A stretch of 64,000 nucleotides of DNA from Cladorhizidae sp. MBARI D1340-BT2 (Eukaryota > Porifera > Demospongiae > Poecilosclerida > Cladorhizidae), in the NCBI GenBank assembly GCA_028752905.1, contig JAQNBH010000008.1, forward strand, positions 3,710,025 to 3,774,024, read 5' to 3'. A model generated the notes under the pieces. That model worked only from the letters and a program-made list of their open reading frames with translations. It was not told the origin of the DNA and did not search any database. Shown here piece by piece: positions 12,187 through 22,116 of this stretch; position 1 is the first letter of the stretch, and each line of letters begins with the position of its first letter. A program made the translations under genes and the position numbers.

Positions 12187-12661
12187 ATGAGCATGGCTGG
12201 AGCAGTTGAAGAGGAAGAAAACTTCCAACTGGAAAGTTCAGTACGAGGACACCATGTCTATAAGAACACTTGGACACCTCATATAGGACAGTTCCTGCTG
12301 GTCCGATCTGAAGCGCAAAATACCCACGATTCCTACGCGGTTGCTACTACCTCATATAGGACAGTTCCTGCTGGTCCGATCTGAAGCGCAAAATACCCAC
12401 GATTCCTACGCGGTTGCTACTACTCTTGGTACTATTGTCGTCGGACATTTGCCACGGGAATTCTCAAGAGTAGCCTTCTATTTTCTACAGCATGGAGGTC
12501 GTATTACCTGTGAAATTACAGGAAGAAGAAAGTTTTGCGATGTTCTCAACACAGGTGTAGTGGTTCCTTGTGTGTACACCTTCAGAGCAAAGCCAACCAT
12601 GATCAAAAGGCTGGTGAAAGTGGTGGCAAACAAGAAAAAGACTATTACTACTCCTAGTTAA
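12187..12661 (+). pseudogene. HIRAN-like ORF carried by the Tigger element
   Basis: Two overlapping plus frames form one protein of about 130 residues. The first (ATG at 12187) reads MSMAGAVEEEENFQLESSV, then RGHHVYKNTWTP. The second continues IGQFLLVRSEAQNTHDSYAV, then GTIVVGHLPREFSRVAFYFL, then ITCEITGRRKF. The pattern (xHVYKxxW, NxxDxYAVAV, VGHLPRxxS, hydrophobic run, G-x-I-T-C-x-I-T-G-R-R) resembles HIRAN-type domains, a DNA-end or substrate-recognition fold in HLTF/SMARCA3; this assignment is from pattern memory. A perfect 73-bp tandem duplication (12276-12348 and 12349-12421) breaks the frame. The ORF lies between the left terminal repeat and the 3' end of the opposing transposase, so it travels with the transposon. 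Confidence 0.6.
12276..12421. repeat. Perfect 73-bp tandem duplication in the HIRAN-like ORF
   Basis: Two identical copies beginning acctcatataggacagttcc. Because 73 is not a multiple of three, the duplication shifts the frame. Identity of the copies indicates a recent event. Confidence 0.95.
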
Positions 12662-12664
12662 CTA

Positions 12665-12774
12665 CATGTAGAAACTGAAATAATTATATCATGTAGAAAC
12701 TGAAATAATTATATCATGTAGAAACTGAAATAATTATATCATGTAGAAACTGAAATAATTATATCATGTAGAAA
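12665..12774. repeat. 25-bp tandem repeat, 4.4 copies
   Basis: Unit catgtagaaactgaaataat tatat, identical copies, located between the convergent HIRAN-like ORF and the transposase 3' end. Confidence 0.95.
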
Positions 12775-12862
12775 TGGTGCATACAGTAGTGTGCATATGT
12801 GTATCTTGTCAATTCTATGATTATGTGTCAATATCATTCTGTGCAATATCGTCACAGTCCTC

Positions 12863-13697
12863 TCAATCTTGATCGATTTCAGCAAAAGGATCACCACTAT
12901 CATCGCTGTCATCTTCATAAAGCACACCGTCTTCCGATCCATCCATAGCATTAGAGATGCTGCACTTCTTGAAGGCCTTGATGATAATAGCTGGATCAAT
13001 TTCCTCCCATGCCTTCAGGACCCACTGGCACCACAATGTTATAGATGGTTTCCTTAGCCTGCCTCCTTTGGTAAGCGCATGATCAGCCATCCAATCAGAC
13101 CACAGTGTTCTCACCTTCCCTTTGAAGGGTTTGTTGATGGAAACATCAAGTGGTTGCAACTGACCTGTTAATCCACCAGGAATGAAGGCAACATCTGTGT
13201 TTCCTTGCTGTAGCTTCTTCTTGATGGAATCCATAAGGTGCGTTTTGAACATATCAAGGACAAGACAGGCTTTCTTTTTGGAATAACCTCCTGGACGTTG
13301 ATTCCACACTTTTTCAATCCACATCTTCATCCCATTTTCTTCCGTCCAGCCTTTCTCCTGAACATGAACTAGCACACCAGGTGGATGGGAAACGTCTTAC
13401 GTTTGAAGATAATCATGGGCTTTAGCTTAGTGCCATCAGCTAGACATGATAACATCACTGTAAAGTGATTTCCTGTAGTTTTTATCAGGATAGATTTCTC
13501 ACCAACTGCATTAACTGTACGAGATGGTGGCATATCAAAGTTCAGGGGTGTTTCATCCATGTTCCCAATCTGCTGCATTTCATAACGGTTCTCCTTCCTC
13601 ATTGTTATCATCATCCGTTGGAAGCTTATGATTTTGTCTTCAAATTCTTGAGGTAGATGCTATGCTATCTTTTGTTCTCTGTCGAAGAACAAGTCCT
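12863..13697 (-). pseudogene. Tigger/pogo transposase, DDE catalytic half (frameshifted)
   Basis: Minus-strand continuation of the transposase beyond the nested insertion. Fragments in order: LPQEFEDKIISFQR; IGNMDETPLNFDMPPSRTV, with the first catalytic Asp (NMDET); LADGTKLKPMIIFKRKTFP; LVHVQEKGWTEENGMKMW; KKACLVLDMFKTHL, with the second catalytic Asp; LTGQLQPLDVSINKPFKGK, with the third acidic site; then an acidic tail ending at the stop near 12863. This order is the DDE_1 catalytic domain of pogo/Tigger transposases. There are at least two frameshifts, one near 13660 just after the insertion and one near 13380, where KRKTFP and LVHVQEKGW lie in different frames. The enzyme is therefore inactive. 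It would have cut and pasted the element in the nucleus. Confidence 0.88.
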
Positions 13698-13701
13698 TTT
13701 C

Positions 13702-14146
13702 GGGTCATTCCATGTCAAATCAACTGAAAATCTGCCTTCATCTCTCAGATTTTTGTAAAATTTTGGGGAATGATTGGGATCCATGAGTAACGAGCAGAGC
13801 AAAAAATAGTTTTGGTCACACCCACTTAATTAATGAGATACGTGCCGACGAACTTTGGGTTAATTAGCACTACCTCGGAAATTCAAATGCCCGTATCTTT
13901 GGAAGTATAGCTCCTGTAGAGCTGGTTCTGGGGTCATTTTGAAGCTCTTTTCAAGGCCTATAATTTGTCTCAGGCAACCTTTCTCTTCAAATCAACCAGA
14001 AAAAAGGTATCACAATTTATAAACTTCAAACTTGAACACCCCCAAAATATATCCTTCAAATTTCTCCAAATTTTTGCCAAAGGTACATCATAATGTAAAA
14101 AAGCTTCCCTGTAAGTTTTGTGATGGGCACTCTGACAGTTTTTGAG
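13702..14146 (+). repeat. Left long terminal inverted repeat
   Basis: Pairs with 15601-16044. Starts gggtcattccatgtcaaatc and ends gacagtttttgag. Confidence 0.9.
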
Positions 14147-14382
14147 CAATAAGCAATTATATACAGCATAACCATACGAAAATGTACTCATAGTGCTTAG
14201 GACACCTTATATAGCTATTGATGCTCTCCAAGCCTTAATAATAGGTATATAAGTGCATCATCGTAATTTGCACCTGATCGCAGGAGACAGATCTATCAAT
14301 CCCTGACATCTATTGGGGAGAATGTTCCCAGCATATTCAGGTCTTAGAGGAATCCCATGAAAAATCCCAGGGGGTAATTCCA

Positions 14383-15437
14383 GGTTGGTTGGCTATATAA
14401 TGTTAAGTCCTGCTCAGTTGGTACAGTCACTTCTAAATTCACTTGAACCTGGAGAGTTCTTGGTCATTGCAGACTTCGCGGAGAACTACAGTTTCATAAT
14501 TCAGGATGCAGCTCAGTCATTCCACTGGAACAATCTCCAGGCAACAATCCACCCTTTCGTGTGTTATTATCGGCGTGACAAGCAAGATAAAATACCTGAA
14601 CACACAATTTTTCGTCATCATATCATGTAACATTCATGATACTGCGGCAGTTCATCTGTTTCAAAAACTGCTGCTTCAGTTCCTCACTAAGAAACTTGGT
14701 CAGGACGCTAGAATTGACTATTTCCCTGGTGGTTGCGCTGCCCAATATAAGAATCGGAAGAATTTTATCAATTTGTACTTCCATAAAGATGATTTTAGTG
14801 TCCAAGCTAAATGGCACTTTTTTGCTACATCACATGGGAAAGGACCATCCGATGGAATTGGTGGGACAATAAATAGGTGAGCCAGTCTCCAACGACCATA
14901 TGATCAACAGATCACCACTCCTCGCCAACTTTTTGAATTCACAGATTCAGAGATAGAGAATATCAACTGTCAGTTTACAACAACGGAACAGTATGAACAA
15001 GAAGCCAAACTACTCAAAGTGAGATTTGAAGAGGCACGCACAATCCCGGGCACACAAAAGTTGCAATGCTTCATTCCAATCTCTTAGGAAACGGTCACAG
15101 TTTGAACCTTTTCATCCTCACCTCAGGAACGACAGGAACTTGTGAATCTCACTCCCGAGATGATCACAGTGTTTCAGCCATAAATGGTTATGTGACAGTG
15201 GCTTATGATGGCTATTGGTGGGTTGCATGTGTCAAGGAATGCACACCAGAGAAGCATGAGGTGGAGGTTACCTTCCTCTATCCCCATGGACCATCCCCAT
15301 CATACATATATCCGGACCCATCAGACCAACTGACAGTTCACTGCCAAGATGTGCTAACAACTGTTGAACCAATCACTGTGACGGAAGAACATATTCCATT
15401 TCCAACAGAGAATCCAGTGCTGGTATTGCTGCGTTGA
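14383..15437 (+). pseudogene. Transposase-like gene of the nested element, C-terminal part, broken
   Basis: Three frame pieces form one C-terminal region of about 340 residues. Piece 1 (about 14383-14630) contains VIADFAENYSFIIQDA and FHWNNLQATIHPFV. Piece 2 (about 14600-14880) contains IHDTAAVHLFQK, IDYFPGGCAAQYKNRKNFIN, WHFFATSHGKGPSDGIGGT, then a TGA, after which the same frame continues with LQRPYDQQITTPRQLFEF and ARTIPGTQKL to about 15085. Piece 3 (15085-15437) contains VTVAYDGYWWVACVKE and VEVTFLYPHGPSPSY. The motifs DFAENY, GCAxQYKNRKNF and FFATSHGKGxxDGIGGT are those of a large uncharacterised family dispersed in invertebrate genomes, usually 800 residues or more; I recognise it from memory and give no family name. 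A frameshift near 14600 and the TGA at 14878 make it a pseudogene. A 3' splice site (attccag) precedes piece 1. Confidence 0.7.
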
Positions 15438-15600
15438 AAAGGAAAATGAAAACCTAACAGTTACAGATGTGTGAACATGAACTCGATACAAGTTGACTTT
15501 ATCTTAGTATGTACCATACTGTGCCACACAATTTAGATAATTCTGGTAGTCCATTAATTCGCGATTTTTGAATTGACATGCCATAAATAATTCTTCATAA

Positions 15601-16044
15601 CTCAAAAACTGTCAGAGTGCCCATCACAAAATTTACAGGGAAGCTTGTTTACATCATAAGGTACCTTTAGCAAAAAATTGAAGAAATTTGAAGGATATAA
15701 TTTTTGGGGGTTCAAGTTTAAAGTTTATAAATTGTGATATCTTTTTTCTGGTTGATTTGAAAAGAAAGATTATCAGACACAAATTATAGGCCTTGAAAAG
15801 AGCTTCAAAATGAACCCAGAACCAGCTCTACAGGAGCTATACTTCCAAAGATATGGGCATTTGAATTTCCGAGGTAGTGCTAATTAACCCAAAGTTCATC
15901 GGCACGTATCTCACTAATTAAGTGGGTGCGACCAAAAATATTTTTGGTCTGGCCGTTACTCATGGATCCCAATCATTCCTCAAAATTTTACAAAAATCTG
16001 AGAGATGAAGGCAGATTTTCAGTTGATTTGACATGGAATGACCC
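15601..16044 (-). repeat. Right long terminal inverted repeat
   Basis: Reverse complement of 13702-14146; ends in ggaatgaccc at 16044 followed by the tttc target duplication. Confidence 0.9.
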
Positions 16045-16478
16045 TTTCTCTTCATGAATCTGTATAGCCAAGAGGTAGAGCCAGTAAAATCTTCAACATC
16101 TTCTGGAGACATGTCTTTGGCCATCAACTTCGCCTTTAATCTAATCATGGTCCCAGAAATGCCTATTCCATTCCAGCGCTTGTCCAGCACCCAGTCCTGC
16201 AGTTTACTTTCAAGTTCTGGCCAGTAAGCCGAGACTCCAACTCTAGCAGATCTAGTGCATCTCGGCAGCATTGTCAACACACTCTTCTTCTTTCTCCAGT
16301 CCCTGACCGATTTTTCACTAACTCTATACTCTCTTTCCGCTGCTCTGTTTCCGAACTTCTCTGCATACCCAACTACTTTGAGCTTAAAGCCAGCAGTGGA
16401 ACTCATTCGCTTTCCAGACATTTTATCGACACACGTGCCACTAGAGACCGCGCCCAGTTGTTTAAGCAAAAGCGACAT
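16045..16478 (-). pseudogene. Tigger/pogo transposase, N-terminal DNA-binding half
   Basis: Minus-strand ATG at 16478, with an alternative ATG 19 codons on (MSGKRMSSTAGF). An HTH domain of the Brinker/pogo type spans residues 25-65: FKLKVVGYAEKFGNRAAERE then VSEKSVRDWRKKK. A second HTH of the CENP-B/Tc5 type spans residues 80-145: YWPELESKLQDWVLDKRWNG, IRLKAKLMAKDMSPEDVEDF and TSWLYRFMKRK. The frame is then cut by the nested transposon at 16044, exactly where the catalytic half should follow. Together with 12863-13697 it forms one gene of a Tigger-like element. The double HTH would bind the terminal repeats. Confidence 0.9.
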
Positions 16479-16550
16479 GTTTGGATTATAAGTCGCACCC
16501 CTGAATTGCAGAAGAAGATTTGGAGCTGCTACTGCGACTTATACTCCGGC

Positions 16551-16866
16551 AAGCCTGCACCAGCCCAACAGCTAGAGACAATTAGGCCTGCACCAGCCCA
16601 ACAGCTAGAGACAATTAGGCCTGCACCAGCCCAACAGCTAGAGACATTTAGGCCTGCACCAGCCCAACAGCTAGAGACATTTAGGCCAGCACCAGCCCAA
16701 CAGCTAGAGACAATTAAGCCTGCACCAGCCCAACAGCTAGAGACAATTAAGCCTGCATCAGCCCAACAGCTAGAGACAATTAAGCCTGCACCAGCCCAAC
16801 AGCTAGAGACAATTAGGCCTGCACCAGCCCAACAGCTAAAGATTATTAAGCCTGTACCAGCGTCCT
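16551..16866. repeat. 33-bp minisatellite, right half
   Basis: Same unit as 11490-12036 (ctgcaccagcccaacagcta gagacaattaggc), about 9.5 copies. The plus frame reads APAQQLETIRP repeatedly; no start or gene is supported. Confidence 0.95.
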
Positions 16867-17155
16867 TCTTGCAGCTTTTAATTATCACAGGAAGAAAAAA
16901 CACTTTGTTGTTTTTCTTCATAGGCTCATGCAATTACAAACAATAGAGAACTCTAGATAAAGTGCAGCACTAATTACACACATAAAAATTTGTCCTCGTA
17001 ATCCCGTGAACTATTACAAAACATTATTCTAGCTTCCTCCCCCCCCACTCCCCCCCTCCCCTCCCCTAACCTCTCTCGTCCCCTGCCTGAACATGCACGC
17101 CCACACTACGCTCCACAAGCCTTCATGGAGTGCACACACAGGTGAGTGGGTTTAC
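16867..17155. other. Spacer / intron, C-rich
   Basis: Contains a C-rich tract at about 17037-17070. It probably lies in an intron of the minus-strand PH-domain gene, because the donor of that exon opens into it. Confidence 0.4.
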
Positions 17156-17300
17156 CTGCAATGCTGCCAACCAGTAGTTCATCACCTCTTTGGTGTCAGC
17201 CTGAAGAGACACGCACTTGCCGTCAGAGATAATCTCAAACTGATGCTTGGATAAATTCTCCACGTCATAATTAAACATTGCCATGGAAATGTCTATCGTC
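17156..17300 (-). CDS. Internal exon of a PH-domain protein (TBC1D2-like)
   Basis: The 145-bp minus-strand exon is bounded by a pyrimidine-rich 3' splice site (ccaccatag, 17301-17309) and a 5' splice site (cag|gtaaac, 17155 downward). The translation contains TIDISMAMFNYDVENLSKH, QFEIISDGKCVSLQADT and KEVMNYWLAALQ. This is the second half of a pleckstrin homology domain: a strand pair, then the C-terminal helix with its conserved Trp (YWLAALQ). The spacing and the 'IDI...F.Y' strand recall the PH domain of TBC1D2/Armus-type Rab GAPs, but oxysterol-binding proteins and other PH families are possible. PH domains bind phosphoinositides or proteins at membranes. I found no other exon of this gene with confidence; downstream it runs into the minisatellite/transposon block, upstream into dispersed repeats. 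Confidence 0.6.
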
Positions 17301-18296
17301 CTATGGTGGAGTAGGAAGGGGAGAGGGGGAAGAGGAAGATACCGATCAATTAGCAGGAGACGAGACAAATAAACACCTCATGGTTAATAAGCAGCTTTAC
17401 CTCACAACCTATTTCAAACCACACTCTCATAAGTGTAACCACTCAACAACAGAGAGTAACCGCGTCTCCATGAATATAACCCGCCCTTCATGAGCGTAAC
17501 CATCACCACAGAACCCTGCCCCTCATTCATATAACCACACCCCTCATGAATATAACCCGCCTCTCGCGGCAACCAAGAGTCAGATGACATGCTCTAGTGC
17601 ACGCTTTCACTCAAGGTGACAATGATCGTGACCACATCCAAATAACATTGGCTGGAATGAGAAGCCTTGTGAGAGGTGCGGCTAAAGAAGACCAAACTCC
17701 ACCAAGTTTAACCATAACATCGTCTAGATGAAGACGTCACGGTTCCACCCTCACCTCATCTCGTCACATGACATAAAAGACGATAGTTTAGCAGATGCGT
17801 TTAGCACAAGTCAACAAGAAAGACTCTGCCTAACGAAGGGCATGCGCCTAGCAACCAGCAACCAGCATGACCAGGGATCTGTGTGGGTATTGACAATATA
17901 ATCAACTCGATAGAGTGCACAGCACCGGTAACTAACGCTTGGAGGACGATGAAGTCTAGCATGCAGTGTAGTCTGGAGAGTGGCACACAGCAGCATTGAT
18001 ATATGCGTCTGGTCACATTTAATTGTTGACAATGTTTATTGGTAGGTTTTGTTTGCACAATATTTGTGAATTGGTGATAAAAGCCTTGTAGTCAAGCTGC
18101 TAATAAGACCATCCAATAGACACTACGACTCCATCTTTATACACATGCTCTCCCTCACTCGGCCATCTCTGCAGTTGGTCTCCAAGCCCCGCAGCTCTCC
18201 TGCTTGGGGGACAAAGTAAGTGCCTTCGATGTGGCCAACAAGTGGGGACACAAAGCCACTCAAGCCCTCCTCTACCCATTCGCTAAAACATGAGTA
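17301..18296. other. Spacer / intron with short degenerate repeats
   Basis: Around 17400-17580 there are about five degenerate 25-30-bp repeats built on 'atgaatataacccgcc'. A minus-strand stretch at 18155-18283 has splice-site-like ends and an open frame (EWVEEGLSGFVSPLVG...), but no family was recognised. Confidence 0.35.
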
Positions 18297-18660
18297 CATG
18301 GTCAAGCATGCGGGTTGAAAATCAATTTCCTCAATTAGTTTTCAAATGCTAGACCAGGTCAATGAAAGACTCATTCTAGCCACTGGTAGTAGTGCTAGGC
18401 AATAGCGGATGTCTTAGCACTTCCCAATCAGGAACTAAAACTGCAGGCACGCAGGTCTTGAGATCCCCAGCTTTGGCTGCCAGTAACTTGGGCATGGTTA
18501 TATCTATGCAACAGTTTTTAAGTATCAAAAGAGAGCGCATACAGAGAGAGCTATCTTTTGAGCTAATATCAAATTCATAGAGTGAAGTGTGCAGAATCTA
18601 TGGGGCTCCAAAGTCGTAACCACTTTTTTTTAAACACTTTGTAAAAAAAATGGTGTCAGC
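18297..18660. repeat. Dispersed repeat copy B
   Basis: Second copy of the repeat at 9040-9430, in the same orientation. It is followed by a C-run at 18660. Confidence 0.7.
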
Positions 18661-19885
18661 CCCCCCCCTTAAACGAAGTAATTACACAGTTTATACCCAA
18701 TCACCGCAGTCTGTAACCTACATGTATTCCTCAAGCTGGTTGGTTGCATATATTGCACACACAGTCTGACCTGGGTGACCTTTATTGAGGTCTGGTGACG
18801 GTTCAATCACAACACCACCTAAATGTGGTTCTCCTTCTTTATCAGGTGCCACCAAACTCATCATTTTTTAAAGGTTATCTTCAAGAACCCCCCCCCCCCC
18901 CCTCCCCTCCCCAACCCCCCCCCCCCCCCCCCCCCCCCTCACACACACTTCTTTAGAGAAGCAGCTGAATAAACTCTGATGTGGCCTGCCTGGATGTGCC
19001 CATTTTGACAAGAATGAGTGATTTCAGACAGTTTTTCCTCAAAACGCTCAAAAACGTCCCAATTGTAGCAAAATAGAGCTTCTTTCGGTTAAAAAGGGGA
19101 GATTTCTTACCAAAAGCCGTTTTCTGTCGTTTGAAATTGCCTGTCACTCTGCTCGCTCACAAGACAAATCTGTTATACAGTCACCTGGCAACTGGTCTGG
19201 TTTGGTTTATCCCCAGACCTCTGTTTCACAAGACTACTCATCAAGAACTCTCTCCGACCCTCCCAAGTACCATGATGTGGACTGGATGTGCCTGTCTGTG
19301 TCTCTGCCCAGCAAACAATGCTGGAACATTTTTAAGTAGTAACATGATTAATACCAACATGGAATGATAACTGGAAGAAGGGGAGGGGTTCACCAAGGTC
19401 AGTTTAGTAAGTTCACTTGGATTTAGTCTTGAGTGCAGGCAGCACTTAAGCAAACTATAGTTAATAAGGAGCGAACTTCATTAGGTGAGTAGTAGCAAGG
19501 CTCAATGCACAAATGAAGAGGCGAGTTTGAATTGCACAAACTGGCTGGCTGTGAGTAGGGGGCCAATTATCACCTCTTGATATCACCCATCCCAGATACA
19601 TGTGGGCTCATATGCACAAGCATGGCTGGGTGCGTGTAAGAGACCACTTATCACCTCTTGATATCACCCGTCCCAGATACATGTGGGCTCATATGGCTGG
19701 CTGTGTGTAAGAGACCACTTAACACCTGCTGAGATCACTCATCCCAGACATGTGTGTGGGCTCATGCACATGGCAAAACAAAATGTTTGTCACAGTGGCT
19801 TAGTACATATGTAATCATTGAAGGGTTTCTGAGACGCCAGTAGAGAGAACTGGCTATACATCTGAAGGAAGAGAATTGGCCAGAA
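18661..19885. other. Noncoding spacer with poly-C and a short 3-copy repeat
   Basis: Poly-C blocks lie at about 18890-18940. At about 19545-19765 there are three diverged copies of a unit of about 75 bp carrying tatcacctcttgatatcacc, cccagatacatgtgggctca and tggctggctgtg. No gene recognised. Confidence 0.5.
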
Positions 19886-21800
19886 GAGGAGAGAGAACTG
19901 GCTGCATAGTCAGTGGAGCAGAGAGAACTGGCTGCACAGTCAGTAAAGGAGAGAGAACTGACTGCATAGTCAGTAGAGGAGAGAGAACTGGCTGCACAGT
20001 CAGTAGAGGAGAGAGAACTGGCTGCATAGTCAGTAGAGGAGAGAGAACTGGCTGCACATTCAGCAGAGGAGAGAGAACTGGCTGCACAGTCAGTAGAGGA
20101 GAGAGAACTGGCTGCATAGTCAGTAGGGGAGAGAGAACTGGCTGCATAGTCAGTAGAGGAGAGAGAACTGGATGCATAGTCAGTAGAGGAGAGAGAACTG
20201 GCTGCATAGTCAGTAGAGGAGAGAGAACTGGCTGCACAGTCAGTAGAGGAGAGAGAACTGGCTGCATAGTCAGTAGAGGAGAGAGAACTGGCTGCACAGT
20301 CAGTAGAGGAGAGAGAACTGGCTGCATAGTCAGTAGGGGAGAGAGAACTGGCTGCATAGTCAGTAGAGGAGAGAGAACTGGCTGCATAGTCAGTAGAGAA
20401 GAGAGAACTGGCTGCATAGTCAGTAGAGGAAAGAGAACTGGCTGCACAGGAGAGAACTGGCTGCATAGTCAGTAGGGGAGAGAGAACTGGCTGCATAGTC
20501 AGTAGAGGAGAGAGAACTGGCTGCACAGTCAGTAGAGGAGAGAGAGCTGGCTGCATAGTCAGTAGAGTAGAGAGAAATGGCTGCATAGTCAGTAGAGGAA
20601 AGAGAACTGGCTGCACAGTCAGTAGAGGAGAGAGAACTGGCTGCATAGTCAGTAGGGGAGAGAGAACTGGCTGCATAGTCAGTAGAGGAGAGAGTACTGG
20701 CTGCATAGTCAGTAGAGGAAAGAGAACTGGCTGCACAGTCAGTAGAGGAGAGAGAACTGGCTGCATAGTCAGTAGGGGAGAGAGAACTGGCTGCATAGTC
20801 AGTAGAGGAGAGAGAACTGATGCAGCCAGTAGAGGAGAGAGAACTGGCTGCATAGTCAGTAGAGGAGAGAGAACTGGCTGCATAGTCAGTAGAGAAGAGA
20901 GAACTGGCTGCATAGTCAGTAGAGGAAAGAGAACTGGCTGCACAGGAGAGAACTGGCTGCATAGTCAGTAGGGGAGAGAGAACTGGCTGCACAGTCAGTA
21001 GAGGAGAGAGAGCTGGCTGCATAGTCAGTAGAGTAGAGAGAAATGGCTGCATAGTCAGTAGAGGAAAGAGAACTGGCTGCACAGTCAGTAGAGGAGAGAG
21101 AACTGGCTGCATAGTCAGTAGGGGAGAGAGAACTGGCTGCATAGTCAGTAGAGGAGAGAGTACTGGCTGCATAGTCAGTAGAGGGGAGAGAACTGGCTGC
21201 ATAGTCAGTAGGGGAGAGAGAACTGGCTGCATAGTCAGTAGAGGAGAGAGAACTGGCTGCACAGTCAGTAGAGGAGAGAGAGCTGGCTGCATAGTCAGTA
21301 GAGGAGAGAGAACTGGCTGCACAGTCAGTAGAGGAGAGAGAACTGGCTGCATAGTCAGTAGAGGAGAGAGAACTGGATGCATAGTCAGTAGAGGAGAGAG
21401 AACTGGCTGCATAGTCAGTAGAGGAGAGAGAACTGGCTGCACAGTCAGTAGAGGAGAGAGAACTGGCTGCATAGTCAGTAGAGGAGAGAGAACTGGCTGC
21501 ACAGTCAGTAGAGGAGAGAGAACTGGCTGCATAGTCAGTAGGGGAGAGAGAACTGGCTGCATAGTCAGTAGAGGAGAGAGAACTGGCTGCATAGTCAGTA
21601 GAGGAGAGAGAACTGGCTGCACAGTCAGTAGAGGAGAGAGAACTGGCTGCACAGTCAGTAGAGGAGAGAGAACTGGCTGCACAGTCAGTAGAGGAGAGAG
21701 AGCTGGCTGCATAGTCAGTAGGGGAGAGAGAACTGGCTGCATAGTCAGTAGAGGAGAGAGAGCTGGCTGCATAGTCAGTAGAGGAGAGAGAACTGGCTGC
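19886..21800. repeat. Minisatellite, 30-bp unit, about 64 copies
   Basis: Unit gagagaactggctgcatagt cagtagagga with cat/cac and agagga/aggggga variants. A junction gctgcacaggagagaactgg, which lacks 13 bp of the unit, occurs at 20441 and again at 20937, so a 496-bp block has been duplicated inside the array. The minus strand is open in several frames for up to 542 codons (QPVLSPLLTM and AASSLSSTDY readings). Length and in-frame periodicity come from the 30-bp unit and do not show coding. Confidence 0.97.
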
Positions 21801-22116
21801 AGTTGGTAGCTCTTGCAAGGAAAACGAGAAAGTGAGGTTCCAAAACTAGGTAAGGGATAGCTGTCAAACAACTTACAAGGGTTAGAAAACCTGCCAAGCA
21901 AGAAGGTACTGCTGCAAGGTAGGTTACCATGTGAGGGTGCTATGAGGTAATGGAGGTTGCTAAAGCAGAAAAATGATAGGATGGCTACTAAACAAGGAAT
22001 AAGGTGAGGGAGGTTACTATTCGAGGAAATAAGGGAATTACTAAACAAGGAAATACTGTAAGGTGAGGACTACTACTCTGATTCCGAGATTGTGGCTGAG
22101 TGGAATTGGGTGGTGT
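21801..22116. other. Short spacer between two arrays
   Basis: No gene seen; weak 'aaggtaggttac...gaggtaatggaggttgct' internal similarity. Confidence 0.4.

Larger units (their letters stand above)
13702..16044 (+). mobile_element. Nested DNA transposon with 445-bp inverted repeats
   Basis: Left arm 13702-14146 and right arm 15601-16044 are reverse complements over about 445 bp with scattered substitutions. The outermost bases are gggtcattccatgtcaaatc. The flanks are a 4-bp direct repeat tttc (13698-13701 and 16045-16048). Removing the element and one tttc restores the reading of the Tigger transposase across the site (...FMKRK, then GLVLRQ...), which verifies both the boundaries and the 4-bp target duplication. 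A transposase-like gene lies on the plus strand inside. I cannot name the superfamily with confidence. Confidence 0.9.
12037..16550 (-). mobile_element. pogo/Tigger-type DNA transposon, interrupted
   Basis: Left end 12037 reads ccgtatttgcccgagtataa gtcgcacc and right end 16530-16550 reads tgcgacttatactccggc, the inverted complement. Subterminal 'tataagtcgca' motifs recur at about 12069, 12122 and 16486. These ends and the minus-strand transposase (HTH plus DDE) match Tigger/pogo elements. The left flank ends in TA, the usual target for Tc1/mariner relatives; the right outer bases appear lost. Without the nested 2.3-kb insertion the element would be about 2.2 kb. It sits inside a 33-bp minisatellite. 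Confidence 0.88.

Noticed and set aside
18155..18283. Minus-strand exon candidate EWVEEGLSGFVSPLVGH...
   Set aside because: Splice-like ends but no domain match, and it abuts a dispersed repeat; too weak to call as a gene.
19762..22048. Minus-strand open frames of 300-542 codons reading QPVLSPLLTM or AASSLSSTDY repeats as giant repeat proteins
   Set aside because: They coincide exactly with the 30-bp array, several frames are open at once, and no unique N- or C-terminal domain or splice context accompanies them.
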